In this document: in pieces, positions 24,836-33,068 of the stretch
Numbering within the stretch: the stretch's first letter is position 1
How the letters are laid out: every line of letters starts with the position of its first letter
Assembly: GCF_030732865.1 (NCBI RefSeq)
Contig: NZ_JASHKB010000021.1
Coordinates: 1-64,000, forward strand
Direction: 5' to 3'
Length of the DNA stretch: 64,000 nucleotides
Origin: Roseitalea sp. MMSF_3546
GTDB lineage: Bacteria; Pseudomonadota; Alphaproteobacteria; Rhizobiales; Rhizobiaceae
Position numbers and translations under genes: made by a program
Notes under the pieces: generated by a model
The model's input: only the letters and a program-made list of their open reading frames with translations
The model's database searches: none
Told to the model about the DNA's origin: nothing

Positions 24836-26320
24836 TCACGTCTCCAAAAGTTCGCCAAAGGCGGCGTCGAGCGTCTCGGCCGCGCCGGCGTGCCGGTCGT
24901 TGCGGCGGGCAAGATTGGCCGCGACCGAATAAGGATCGCCGCGGTAATGCACCAGCGCAGCATCGAGCGCTGCGGGCGCCGGCCCGCCCGGCCGGTCGCG
25001 CCGCGCGACGAAGGTCTCGGGCGCGACCGCCTCGGCGAAGGCAGCCCGCGTGAGCGCCGTTTGGCGCCCGGTCTGCTCGGCGAAGGCGGCCCGGAACGGC
25101 TCGTAGCCGGTGCCGAGCGGTTCGCCCACGGCGATCACGGCCCGCGCGGTCTTCGCCGCGATCTCGTGGGCCTGGCGGAAGGTCAGGCCCTCGGCGCGCA
25201 CCAGCGTGTCGGCCAGTTCGGTGACGGTCACGCAGGCGGCGTCCATGTTGCGCCGCACGCGCGCGGTGTCGATGGCGCAGGCGGGCAGCGTGGCGGCGAG
25301 AAGATCGAGCATGCGCCCGCCGCTGTCAAAGGCGGCGTAGCCGGCCTGTTGCACCTCGCCCTCGCTGTCGTTCATGTCGGTGAAGGGCGTGTTGTGCACC
25401 GTGCTCACGATCGTGTCGCAGCGCCCGGCCGTCACGCTCGCCAGGTGCCGCATGTGCTCGATGGGCACCGGGTTGCGCTTTTGCGGCATGATCGAGGAGA
25501 TCTGGACCAGGGCGTCGGGTACATGGAGCTGGCCGACCTCGAAGGCCGACCAGAACTGCATGTCCTGCACGAGGCGGCCCAGATGGATGAAGACGAGCCT
25601 GATCGCCGAATAGAGCCCGGTGAGATAGTCGACCGAGGCGATGCAGCCATAGGAATTCAATAGAGGGGCGTCAAAACCCAGAAGCTCGGCGACGCGCCGA
25701 CGGTCGATGGCAAAGCTCGAGGTGGTGATCGCCGCCGCGCCCATCGGGCAATGTTCGAGATCGTCCATCGCCGCGTCGAGCCGTGCCGCGTCGCGCTGCA
25801 GCACCTCGATGGCGGCGGCGAGGTAATGGCCGAAGGTGGTGGGCTGGGCGGGCTGGCCGTGCGTGTAGGCAACGATCAGGGTGGCCTTTTCGGCCTCGGC
25901 CTTGTCGATCAGCCGGTCGGTCAGGCGCAGGATCCGGTCCATCAGCACGGCGGCGCGGCGGCGCAGCGCCATCTTGAACAGGGTGTGGTCCAGGTCGTTG
26001 CGCGACCGGGCGGTGTGGAGCGCGCCGCCCAGATCGCCCAGCCGCCGGCGCAGTTCGGCCTCGACGAGGAAGAAGTAGTCCTCGTGCTCTCCGGTATAGG
26101 TGAGCGAGGCGATGTCGGTCCCGGCCTCGATGTCGCGCAGCGCGCGTGCGATGGCGCGGGCATCGTCCCGCGACACGATACCGGTCTCGGCCAGCATGAC
26201 CAGGTGGGCGCGGTTGATGGCGCCCATATCGGCGGCGTGGTGCCGCTTGACGCTCTCGAACAGCGGCGCCAGCACCGTGTCACGGTAGACCGGATCGGGG
26301 AAGACCGAGGTGTCGTTCAT
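24836..26320 (-). CDS. ArgH-like lyase of the fumarase/aspartase superfamily
   Basis: This 494-residue protein has the superfamily signature 'SSIMPQKRNP', the ArgH-type 'HTARSRNDLD' and 'YTHGQPAQPTTFGHYLA'. These enzymes remove fumarate from N-succinyl compounds. The region that is lysine-rich in true argininosuccinate lyase reads 'NTPFTDMNDSEGEVQ' here, closer to relatives such as EDDS lyase, so the amine partner is probably not arginine. It is inserted between the permeases and the ATPase of a sugar importer, overlapping the permease gene by 4 bases. An imported substrate carrying a succinyl- or aspartyl-type group is inferred. Confidence 0.8.
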   Translation of the reverse strand: MNDTSVFPDPVYRDTVLAPLFESVKRHHAADMGAINRAHLVMLAETGIVSRDDARAIARALRDIEAGTDIASLTYTGEHEDYFFLVEAELRRRLGDLGGALHTARSRNDLDHTLFKMALRRRAAVLMDRILRLTDRLIDKAEAEKATLIVAYTHGQPAQPTTFGHYLAAAIEVLQRDAARLDAAMDDLEHCPMGAAAITTSSFAIDRRRVAELLGFDAPLLNSYGCIASVDYLTGLYSAIRLVFIHLGRLVQDMQFWSAFEVGQLHVPDALVQISSIMPQKRNPVPIEHMRHLASVTAGRCDTIVSTVHNTPFTDMNDSEGEVQQAGYAAFDSGGRMLDLLAATLPACAIDTARVRRNMDAACVTVTELADTLVRAEGLTFRQAHEIAAKTARAVIAVGEPLGTGYEPFRAAFAEQTGRQTALTRAAFAEAVAPETFVARRDRPGGPAPAALDAALVHYRGDPYSVAANLARRNDRHAGAAETLDAAFGELLET

Positions 26321-27195
26321 CCCTTCAGCCCCGCCATGACCACGCCGCGGATGATGAAACGCTGGAAGATGAGGAAGACGACCAGCGTCGGCAGGGTCGA
26401 GATCGCCGCGCCCGTCATGATCAGCTCCCAGGCGACGTCCGCCTCGTCGCCAAACGAGGACAGGCCCACCGGCAAAGTGTACATCTCGACCGAGTTGGTG
26501 ACGATCAGCGGCCAGATGAACGCGGTCCAGTTGCCCAGGAAGACGAAGATCGCAAGCGCGGCCAGCGCCGGCTTGACCAGCGGCATGGCGACCGTCCACC
26601 AGATCTGCAATTCGTTGAGCCCGTCGATGCGCGCCGCCTCGATGAAGTCGTCAGGCACGGTCTCGAAGAACTGCTTCATCAGAAAGGTGCCGAAGGCGGT
26701 CATCAGGCCGGGGAACATGATCCCCCAATAGGTGTCGAGCCAGCCGAACTGCTGGCTCATCAGATACCACGGGATGACCAGCATCTCGGTGGGGATCATC
26801 AACGTCGACAGGATGGCGATGAAGACGATGTAGCGGCCCGGAAAGCGGAACTTGCACAGCGTGTAGCCGACCAGGCTGTCGAAGAGAACGTTGGAGACCG
26901 TGGTGATCACCGCGATGATGATCGAGTTGACGAACCACCAGTAAAAGCGCCCGTCCTCGAGCACATAGGTGTAATTGTCGATCGTCGGCTCGTCGGGGAT
27001 GAGCTTGAGGTTGTAGACCTCGTGCGGCCATTTCAGCGAGGTCGAGATCATGTAGGCGATCGGCATGACCATCGCGATGCCGCCGGCGAAAAGAAGCGCC
27101 CAGCGGATGAACTGGCCCATATTGGCCGGCCGGCGCGGCGCCCGCACCTTGAGCAGGGTCTCCGATGTCGGGCGGATGTCCTCGGCGACGGCCAT
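26317..27195 (-). CDS. Sugar ABC transporter permease (MalG-type)
   Basis: A 292-residue inner-membrane protein with about six spans ('LLFAGGIAMVMPIAYMI' is the first) and the EAA loop 'EAARIDGLNELQIWWTVAMP'. The segment 'LSTLMIPTEMLVIPWYLM' is typical of CUT1 permeases. Its start overlaps the stop of the partner permease by one base. It forms half of the transport channel. Confidence 0.88.
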   Translation of the reverse strand: MAVAEDIRPTSETLLKVRAPRRPANMGQFIRWALLFAGGIAMVMPIAYMISTSLKWPHEVYNLKLIPDEPTIDNYTYVLEDGRFYWWFVNSIIIAVITTVSNVLFDSLVGYTLCKFRFPGRYIVFIAILSTLMIPTEMLVIPWYLMSQQFGWLDTYWGIMFPGLMTAFGTFLMKQFFETVPDDFIEAARIDGLNELQIWWTVAMPLVKPALAALAIFVFLGNWTAFIWPLIVTNSVEMYTLPVGLSSFGDEADVAWELIMTGAAISTLPTLVVFLIFQRFIIRGVVMAGLKG

Positions 27196-28088
27196 CAGCG
27201 GTCCCTCAGAATGCGCAGTTGCAACAGGCTCACGCCGAGCAGGACAAGAAACAGCACGACCGTCTGCGCGGCGGCATAGCCCATGTCGAAGGAGTTGAAC
27301 GCGGTCTGGTAGATCATCAGCACGAGCGGCTTGGTGGAATTGAGCGGGCCGCCGGGATTGTTGGTGGTCATGTTGAAGACATGGTCGAAGATGCGCAGAA
27401 AGCCGATCGACGAGAACACGACCAGGAACACGATCGTCGGCTTGAGCAGCGGCAGCGTGATCTCCCACAGCACCGTCCATGTCGACACGCCGTCGATGCG
27501 CGCGGCCTCGTAATAGCTGCGCGGGATGGCGCGCAGGCCGGCCATGAAGATGATGATCTGGAAGCCGAGACCGGCCCAGACGGCGGGCGCCAGGATCGCC
27601 GGCAGCGCGTTCGTCGTCGAGTTGAGGAAATTGATCTGCGGGATGCCGATCGAGGCCAGGGCGTTGTTGAACAGCCCGATCGGCACCGGCTGGTAGAACC
27701 AGCGCCAGACCCAGGCCATCGCCACCGCCGATGTCATGAAGGGCAGGAAGTAGAGCATCCTGAGAAAGCCGTGCATGAAGCGCGTCTTGTCCAGGTGATA
27801 GGCAACGATGAAGGAGATCACCAGGCTGATCGGCGTGCCCAGGATCAGGTAGGCAAAGGTGTTGCGGAACACCTGCCAGAACACCGGGTCGGCGACCAGC
27901 TTGGCGTAATTGTCCAGACCCGCCCAGGTCCGGTCGCCCAGAAGGTTCCAGTCCTGGAAGCTGATCAGCACCGCATTGGCGGTCGGATAGAAGCGGATGA
28001 CCGTGTAGAACACGACCGGCAGGGCGAGAAACGCCCAGGCCCAGACGATCTGCTTCTGGCGGATCGTGAGGTTGCGGTAGAGCTGCAT
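27195..28088 (-). CDS. Sugar ABC transporter permease (MalF-type)
   Basis: The 297-residue permease has an N-terminal span ('WAFLALPVVFYTVI'), 'RMLYFLPFMTSAVAMAWVW' and the EAA loop 'EAARIDGVSTWTVLWEITLP', ending in a short basic tail. It begins 53 bases downstream of the binding-protein gene and pairs with the MalG-type permease. Confidence 0.88.
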   Translation of the reverse strand: MQLYRNLTIRQKQIVWAWAFLALPVVFYTVIRFYPTANAVLISFQDWNLLGDRTWAGLDNYAKLVADPVFWQVFRNTFAYLILGTPISLVISFIVAYHLDKTRFMHGFLRMLYFLPFMTSAVAMAWVWRWFYQPVPIGLFNNALASIGIPQINFLNSTTNALPAILAPAVWAGLGFQIIIFMAGLRAIPRSYYEAARIDGVSTWTVLWEITLPLLKPTIVFLVVFSSIGFLRIFDHVFNMTTNNPGGPLNSTKPLVLMIYQTAFNSFDMGYAAAQTVVLFLVLLGVSLLQLRILRDR

Positions 28089-28141
28089 CGTGTCACCCGA
28101 AAGGGGCGCCCCGACATGCGGGCCGGGGCGCTGGATGGGGT

Positions 28142-29404
28142 CTAGTTGTCGGCGTAGTACTCGTCGAGCAGCTTCTGCTCGGCCTCGGCGGCGATCGCCA
28201 GGCTTTCCGACGCGCTCATGTCCTGAAGGGTCATCCGCTCGACCATCTCCACCAGGATCTGCCGCTGCGCGCTCTCGTTGGCGAACTTGGTCGTGTTGGC
28301 ATATTCGAGTCCGCGGATGAACGGGCCGAAGACCGGATCGTTGGCGTTGTCCTCGGTCATGCCGACCGAGGGCTTGGCCGGCAGCTCGCCCACCACGTCG
28401 AGCCAGATCTGCATCGCCTCGTCGGAGGTCACATACTCCATGAACTTGACCGCGGCGTCGTACTTCTCGCCCTCGGCCTTGGTGGTGATCGCGTTGACCC
28501 AGTAGGACGAATAGTTCGAGCGCATGCCCTCGGCGTTGGCCGGCAGCTCCGTGACGCCCCATTTCAGGCCGCGCGTATCCTCCAGCGAGCCGATGCGGAA
28601 CGAACCATCGATATGCATGCCGGCGCGGCCGGCCTTGAAGGCGGCCTGCGGCTCGTCCATGAAGCCGAACGCGGTGGCGGGCGGGTCGCCATCGGCCATG
28701 CCGACATAGAAGTCCAGCGCCGCCTCGCCGGCGGGCGTGTTGTAGTTCACCGTCTGATAGTCGTCCAGATAGGGCTCGCCGCCGAACTGGCGCACCAGCA
28801 CCTCACGCCACCAATGATGGTCCTGGGCGGTCATGCCGGCCGTCATGCCCACCTGGGTGACATTGCCCGCGCCGTCGACCTTGGTCATCGCCCGGGCGGC
28901 CTCGATCATCTCGTCGAGCGTCTCGGGCGGCTCGACGCCGGCCTCCTCGAGCAGGCGCTCATTGTAGAACAGCGCCAGCGAGCGCACGGCGGTGGGCAGG
29001 GCCCAGTACTGATCGCCCTCCTTCATCGCCTGCACCATAGGGAAGAACTCGGCATCGATCTCGTCGGCCGGGAAGGTGTCGGCCGGCAGCGGCTGGATCA
29101 GGTCGGCGGCGACATAGTCGTTGAGCCAGCCATAGAAGAGCTGGACGACGTCCGGGCCTTCGCCGGCCGGAATCGCGGCGGCGACCTTGGTCCGGTAGTC
29201 GGCATAGGGGAAGTGGGTCATCGTCACCGTGATGTCGGGATTCTCGGCCTGGAAATTGTCGATGAGCTGCTCCATCGCCTTCACGCGCGCATCGAAGAAA
29301 TACTGCCAGTACTCGATCTCGACCGCGCTCGCCGTCGAGCCGATCAGCATGGCGGCGCTGGCGGTGGTGGCGAACGCCATCGTCTTCAATCTGTTCAATC
29401 GCAT
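28142..29404 (-). CDS. Sugar ABC transporter substrate-binding protein
   Basis: A 420-residue SBP_bac_1 protein with a signal peptide cleaved near 'GSTASA' and a mature start 'VEIEYWQYFFDARVKAMEQL'. Segments such as 'YADYRTKVAAAIPAGEGPDV' and 'ALPTAVRSLALFYN' are typical of CUT1 sugar binders. The ATG at 29404 is preceded by GGGAG and gives a normal signal sequence. It is the first gene of the operon and lies about 70 bp from the ROK operator. Ligand unknown; the operon suggests a modified sugar. Confidence 0.87.
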   Translation of the reverse strand: MRLNRLKTMAFATTASAAMLIGSTASAVEIEYWQYFFDARVKAMEQLIDNFQAENPDITVTMTHFPYADYRTKVAAAIPAGEGPDVVQLFYGWLNDYVAADLIQPLPADTFPADEIDAEFFPMVQAMKEGDQYWALPTAVRSLALFYNERLLEEAGVEPPETLDEMIEAARAMTKVDGAGNVTQVGMTAGMTAQDHHWWREVLVRQFGGEPYLDDYQTVNYNTPAGEAALDFYVGMADGDPPATAFGFMDEPQAAFKAGRAGMHIDGSFRIGSLEDTRGLKWGVTELPANAEGMRSNYSSYWVNAITTKAEGEKYDAAVKFMEYVTSDEAMQIWLDVVGELPAKPSVGMTEDNANDPVFGPFIRGLEYANTTKFANESAQRQILVEMVERMTLQDMSASESLAIAAEAEQKLLDEYYADN

Positions 29405-29473
29405 GGTGGTCTCCCTGTTTTCCTCGCCGGCTGCAGCCGGGCCCCGCACGGGCGGGCCGCAAGTCTACAAGCG

Positions 29474-29513
29474 TTAACTCAACCTTATTGAGCTTTCAAG
29501 GCAGTTGAGTTAA
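29474..29513. promoter_or_regulatory. Perfect 10-bp inverted repeat, probable ROK operator
   Basis: TTAACTCAAC (29474-29483) and GTTGAGTTAA (29504-29513) are exact inverted repeats with a 20-bp centre that itself contains a smaller dyad (TTGA-GCTT-TCAA). The site is AT-rich against the surrounding GC-rich DNA and lies in the 118-bp divergent gap between the ABC operon and the ROK regulator, where one bound regulator could control both. Confidence 0.7.
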
Positions 29514-29522
29514 TCGGAAGCG

Positions 29523-30698
29523 ATGATCGCGATGTCCGACATCGTCGTCGGTGCCAATGCCGGCCGGTCGCGCAGCCACAACCGGCAGGTCGTGCTGGGC
29601 TGCGTGCGCGCGGCCGGGCAGATCGGGCGCGCCGAGATTGCCCGCGCCTCGGGCCTTTCGACCCAGGCGGTCTCCAATATCATCGCCGATCTTCTCGAGG
29701 ACGGGCTGATCGCCGAGAAGGGCCGGCGCGCGGCCGGGCGCGGCCTGCCCGCCGTCCAGTACACGCTGGACCCAGCCGGCGGTTTTGCCGCCGGCATGGA
29801 GGTGCGGCCCGACGCGGTGTTCGCGGCGCTGCTCGATCTTTCGGGCGCGACGGTGGCCTCCGAGCGCCGGCCGCTGGGCGCAGCGGACCGGCAAAGCGTC
29901 ACCGAGGTCGTGCTGTCGCTCAGGGACGCCATCCTCAGGCAGTCGCGCGCCCCCGAGGAGCGCCTGCTCGGCGCCGGGATCGTCATGCCCGGCCCGTTCG
30001 GCCGAACCGGCATCCGGGGCAGCGGTTCGGAACTGCCGATCTGGGACGACGTGGCGCCCGATCTGTGGTTTACCGAGGCGCTCGGCGTGCCCATGCGGGT
30101 GGAGAACGACGCCAATGCGGCGGCCATTGCCGAGCGCGTGTGCGGCGTCGCGCAGGGGCTTGAGACCTATGCCTTCATCTATTTCGGCAGCGGGCTGGGC
30201 CTGGGCGTCGTCCACAAGGGACGGCTGATGGCAGGCGCCTTCGGCAATGCCGGCGAGATCGGGCACATTCCGGTGCCGGCGGGCGGGCGAACGGTGAGCC
30301 TCGAAAGCGCGGTCAGCCGGCTTTCGGTGCAGCGCGCGCTGCGCGACGCCGGCATCGACGCGTCAAGCGTCGACGCGCTCGACCGGCTCTACGACAGTGG
30401 CGATCGGGCGCTTCTGGCCTGGCTCGATGCGGCGGTCGAACCGCTGTCGGCGGCGGTGACCATCGTCGAGAACCTGTACGACCCGCAGGCGGTGATCCTG
30501 GGCGGGGCGATGCCCGACAACATTCTCGACCATCTGATCGGCGCCGTGCGCCTGTCCGAGCGCTCGGTGTCCAATCGCGAGGGACGCACCGGGCCGCGGC
30601 TGCTGCGCGGCGCCTCGGGGCGCATGACGGCGACGCTGGGCGCCGCCGCGCTCGTCATCAACCAGTTCTTCACGCCCAAGATCGCCGTTCAGCCATAG
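29523..30698 (+). CDS. ROK-family transcriptional regulator
   Basis: The protein of about 391 residues starts with a MarR-like helix-turn-helix ('VRAAGQIGRAEIARASGLST', 'QAVSNIIADLLEDGLI'). A ROK sugar-binding domain follows ('GAGIVMPGPFGRTG', 'VENDANAAAIAE', 'YIYFG'-like 'AFIYFGSGLGLGVV', 'GNAGEIGHIPV'). The zinc-site 'GxCGxxGCxE' motif of classical NagC/XylR proteins is replaced by 'AGGRTVSLESAVS', so zinc binding is probably lost. ATG 29523 or 29532 could be the start. It likely represses the divergent importer operon and perhaps the downstream PIG-L gene. Confidence 0.87.
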   Translation: MIAMSDIVVGANAGRSRSHNRQVVLGCVRAAGQIGRAEIARASGLSTQAVSNIIADLLEDGLIAEKGRRAAGRGLPAVQYTLDPAGGFAAGMEVRPDAVFAALLDLSGATVASERRPLGAADRQSVTEVVLSLRDAILRQSRAPEERLLGAGIVMPGPFGRTGIRGSGSELPIWDDVAPDLWFTEALGVPMRVENDANAAAIAERVCGVAQGLETYAFIYFGSGLGLGVVHKGRLMAGAFGNAGEIGHIPVPAGGRTVSLESAVSRLSVQRALRDAGIDASSVDALDRLYDSGDRALLAWLDAAVEPLSAAVTIVENLYDPQAVILGGAMPDNILDHLIGAVRLSERSVSNREGRTGPRLLRGASGRMTATLGAAALVINQFFTPKIAVQP

Positions 30699-30707
30699 GA
30701 TCGCCCG

Positions 30708-33068
30708 ATGCCCACCGCCGACCAGTCCCGCCTGATGGAGGAACGCGCCCGGCCGCGCGTCATGGAGCTTTGGCGGGCGCTGCGGCCGCTGACATCGGTG
30801 GTGCGCTTCATGCAGTCGGGCGCCCATCCGGACGACGAGGATTCGGGGATGCTGGCCGCCCTCGCGTTCCGCAACGGGATCAACCTGTCCTATGCCTGCT
30901 CGACGCGCGGCGAGGGCGGCCAGAACGACATCGGCACGGAAGCGGGCGCGGATCTGGGCGCGCTGCGCACGCGCGAGATGGAGCGGGCCTGCGACGTGCT
31001 CGGCATGCGCCTATACTGGCACTCGGAAGGCGCGGACGATCCGATCACCGATTTCGGTTTCTCCAAGAGCGGTGTCGAGACGCTCGGGCGATGGGGCCAT
31101 GCGCGCACGCTGGCGCGATTTGTCGAGATCATCCGCACCGACCGGCCCGACATCTTGTGCCCGACCTTCCTGGACGTGCCGGGCCAGCACGGCCATCACC
31201 GGGCGATGACACAGGCCGCGCACGAGGTCATGGCGGCGGCGGCCGATCCGTCCTTTGCTTCGAATCTGCCGCCCTGGCAGGTTGCCAAGCTCTACCTGCC
31301 GGCCTGGTCGGGCGCGGGCCAGGCCTATGACGATGACGAGCCGCCTCCGCCGGCCACGCTGACCGTGCGCGGCGACGGCATCGACCCGGTGAGCGGCTGG
31401 AACTGGGACCGGATCGGGCAGATGTCGCGCGCCTTCCACCGCACGCAGGGCATGGGCCGCTGGGTGCCGCCGGGGCAGGGCCGCGACTGGCCACTGCATC
31501 TGGCCGAGAGCCATCTGCCGGGGCCGGACACGGCCGTCTGGTCGGGCCTGCCGCGCACGATCGGCGATCTCGCCGATGTGCCGGGCGCCGGACCGGTGGC
31601 CGACGAATTGCGGCTGGCGCACGCAGCCATCACGGCGGCGGTGGCGGCCTATCCGGATTTCGCCGCCGTCGCCGAGGCGGCCCTCGCCGCCATGACCGCG
31701 ATCGGGCGCGCGAAGGCGCAATGCCCCGACGATGCGGTCGCGGCCATCGGCCACCGGCTCGCGGCCAAGCAAGACCAGCTCGGCCATGTGATCGCGCTGG
31801 CGCTGGGGGTGGAGGCGCGGGCGCGCGTGGCGGACGTTTTCCTGGTGCCGGGCCAGAGAACGGCGCTGACGGTCGAAAGCGGCCGCGGCGCCGCCGAGGA
31901 CGTCGATATCGACTTCGACCTGCCTTCGGGATGGACGGCCGGCGACGAACTGGCGGTCGCCGCGGATGCGGCGCCGAGCGAGCCCTATCGGGCGCGCTAC
32001 GATCCCGCCGCGCCGCCGGCGCCCGCCTTGGCCGTGACCATCCGGGCACATGGCCACAATCTGACACGGCGCGCGCCGTTCGAGGCCGAGCCGGTGGTCC
32101 TGCCCGGCCGCTCGGTTTCGGTGTCGCCCGAAGCGGTGGTCGTGAACCGTTGGCGGCCGATGACCGAGCGGGTCGTCGCGCTGCGCGACATGCGTCCGCA
32201 GGGCGCCAAGGTGCGGCTCGACCTGCCCGAGGATTGGCATGCCGCGGCATCCGGCGACGGCTTCGCCGTGACGCTTCCCCCCGATGTCGGCGAAGGGCTT
32301 TACCGCATGCCCGTCCTCGTGGACGGCGAACCGGCTTGGACCGTCCGCCGGATCGTGCATCCCCACGTCGGGCCGACGGCGCGGGCGCGGCCCGCCGAGG
32401 TCGCCGTGCGCGTGCTCGACGTTCAGCTGCCCGGGGTCCGCGTCGGCTATGCCGGGGCGGGCAATGACCGGGTCGACCACTGGCTCGCCGCGATGGGCGC
32501 CGATGTGGACGCGTTGACCGACGACGATCTGGGCAGCGACGCCGCGCTCGCCCGCTTCGACACCATCGTGATCGGCATCTTCGCGATGCGCTTCCGGCCC
32601 GGGCTTGTGGACGCCGTGCCGCGCCTTCACCGATGGACCGAGGCCGGCGGCACGCTCGTCACGCTCTATCATCGCCCCTGGGACAATTGGGACCCGGACC
32701 GCGTGCCGCCGCGTCGGCTGGAAATCGGCCAGCCATCGCTGCGCTGGCGGGTGACCGACGAGCGGGCGCAGGTGCGCCACCTTGTCGAGCACCCATTGCT
32801 GACGACACCCAACCGGATCGGCCCCGATGACTGGGCGGGCTGGGTCAAGGAGCGCGGGCTCTATTTCGCCAGGAGCTGGGACGACGCCTACACGCCGCTC
32901 CTCGAAATGGCCGACCCGGACGAACCGCCGCACCGGGGTGCGCTGCTGGTCGCCGATATCGGCTCGGGGCGGCATGTGCATACCTCGCTCATCGTGCACC
33001 ACCAGATGGAAAAGCTGGTACCCGGCGCCTTCCGCCTCATGGCGAACCTGATCGCACGCCGCGCATGA
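30708..33068 (+). CDS. Multidomain PIG-L deacetylase with C-terminal amidotransferase-like domain
   Basis: A 786-residue protein without a signal peptide. The N-terminal 200 residues are a PIG-L (LmbE-like) zinc deacetylase: 'SGAHPDDEDSGMLAAL' supplies metal ligands and catalytic Asp, and 'GQHGHHRAM' the His ligands. A beta-sandwich middle (about 370-560) precedes a C-terminal glutamine-amidotransferase-like domain ('FDTIVIGIFAMRFRP', 'GGTLVTLYHRPWDNW'), also seen in other large PIG-L proteins. PIG-L enzymes remove N-acyl groups from amino sugars such as GlcNAc conjugates. It follows the ROK gene by 9 bases, so an N-acylated glycosamine substrate is inferred for this locus. Confidence 0.82.
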   Translation: MPTADQSRLMEERARPRVMELWRALRPLTSVVRFMQSGAHPDDEDSGMLAALAFRNGINLSYACSTRGEGGQNDIGTEAGADLGALRTREMERACDVLGMRLYWHSEGADDPITDFGFSKSGVETLGRWGHARTLARFVEIIRTDRPDILCPTFLDVPGQHGHHRAMTQAAHEVMAAAADPSFASNLPPWQVAKLYLPAWSGAGQAYDDDEPPPPATLTVRGDGIDPVSGWNWDRIGQMSRAFHRTQGMGRWVPPGQGRDWPLHLAESHLPGPDTAVWSGLPRTIGDLADVPGAGPVADELRLAHAAITAAVAAYPDFAAVAEAALAAMTAIGRAKAQCPDDAVAAIGHRLAAKQDQLGHVIALALGVEARARVADVFLVPGQRTALTVESGRGAAEDVDIDFDLPSGWTAGDELAVAADAAPSEPYRARYDPAAPPAPALAVTIRAHGHNLTRRAPFEAEPVVLPGRSVSVSPEAVVVNRWRPMTERVVALRDMRPQGAKVRLDLPEDWHAAASGDGFAVTLPPDVGEGLYRMPVLVDGEPAWTVRRIVHPHVGPTARARPAEVAVRVLDVQLPGVRVGYAGAGNDRVDHWLAAMGADVDALTDDDLGSDAALARFDTIVIGIFAMRFRPGLVDAVPRLHRWTEAGGTLVTLYHRPWDNWDPDRVPPRRLEIGQPSLRWRVTDERAQVRHLVEHPLLTTPNRIGPDDWAGWVKERGLYFARSWDDAYTPLLEMADPDEPPHRGALLVADIGSGRHVHTSLIVHHQMEKLVPGAFRLMANLIARRA

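Noticed and set aside
24836-26320. Argininosuccinate lyase of arginine synthesis
   Set aside because: It is embedded in a sugar importer operon and the substrate loop differs from true ArgH.
28142-29491. A plus-strand open frame of about 290 codons opposite the sugar binding-protein gene
   Set aside because: It is the complement of a clear binding-protein gene with signal peptide and has no motif of its own.
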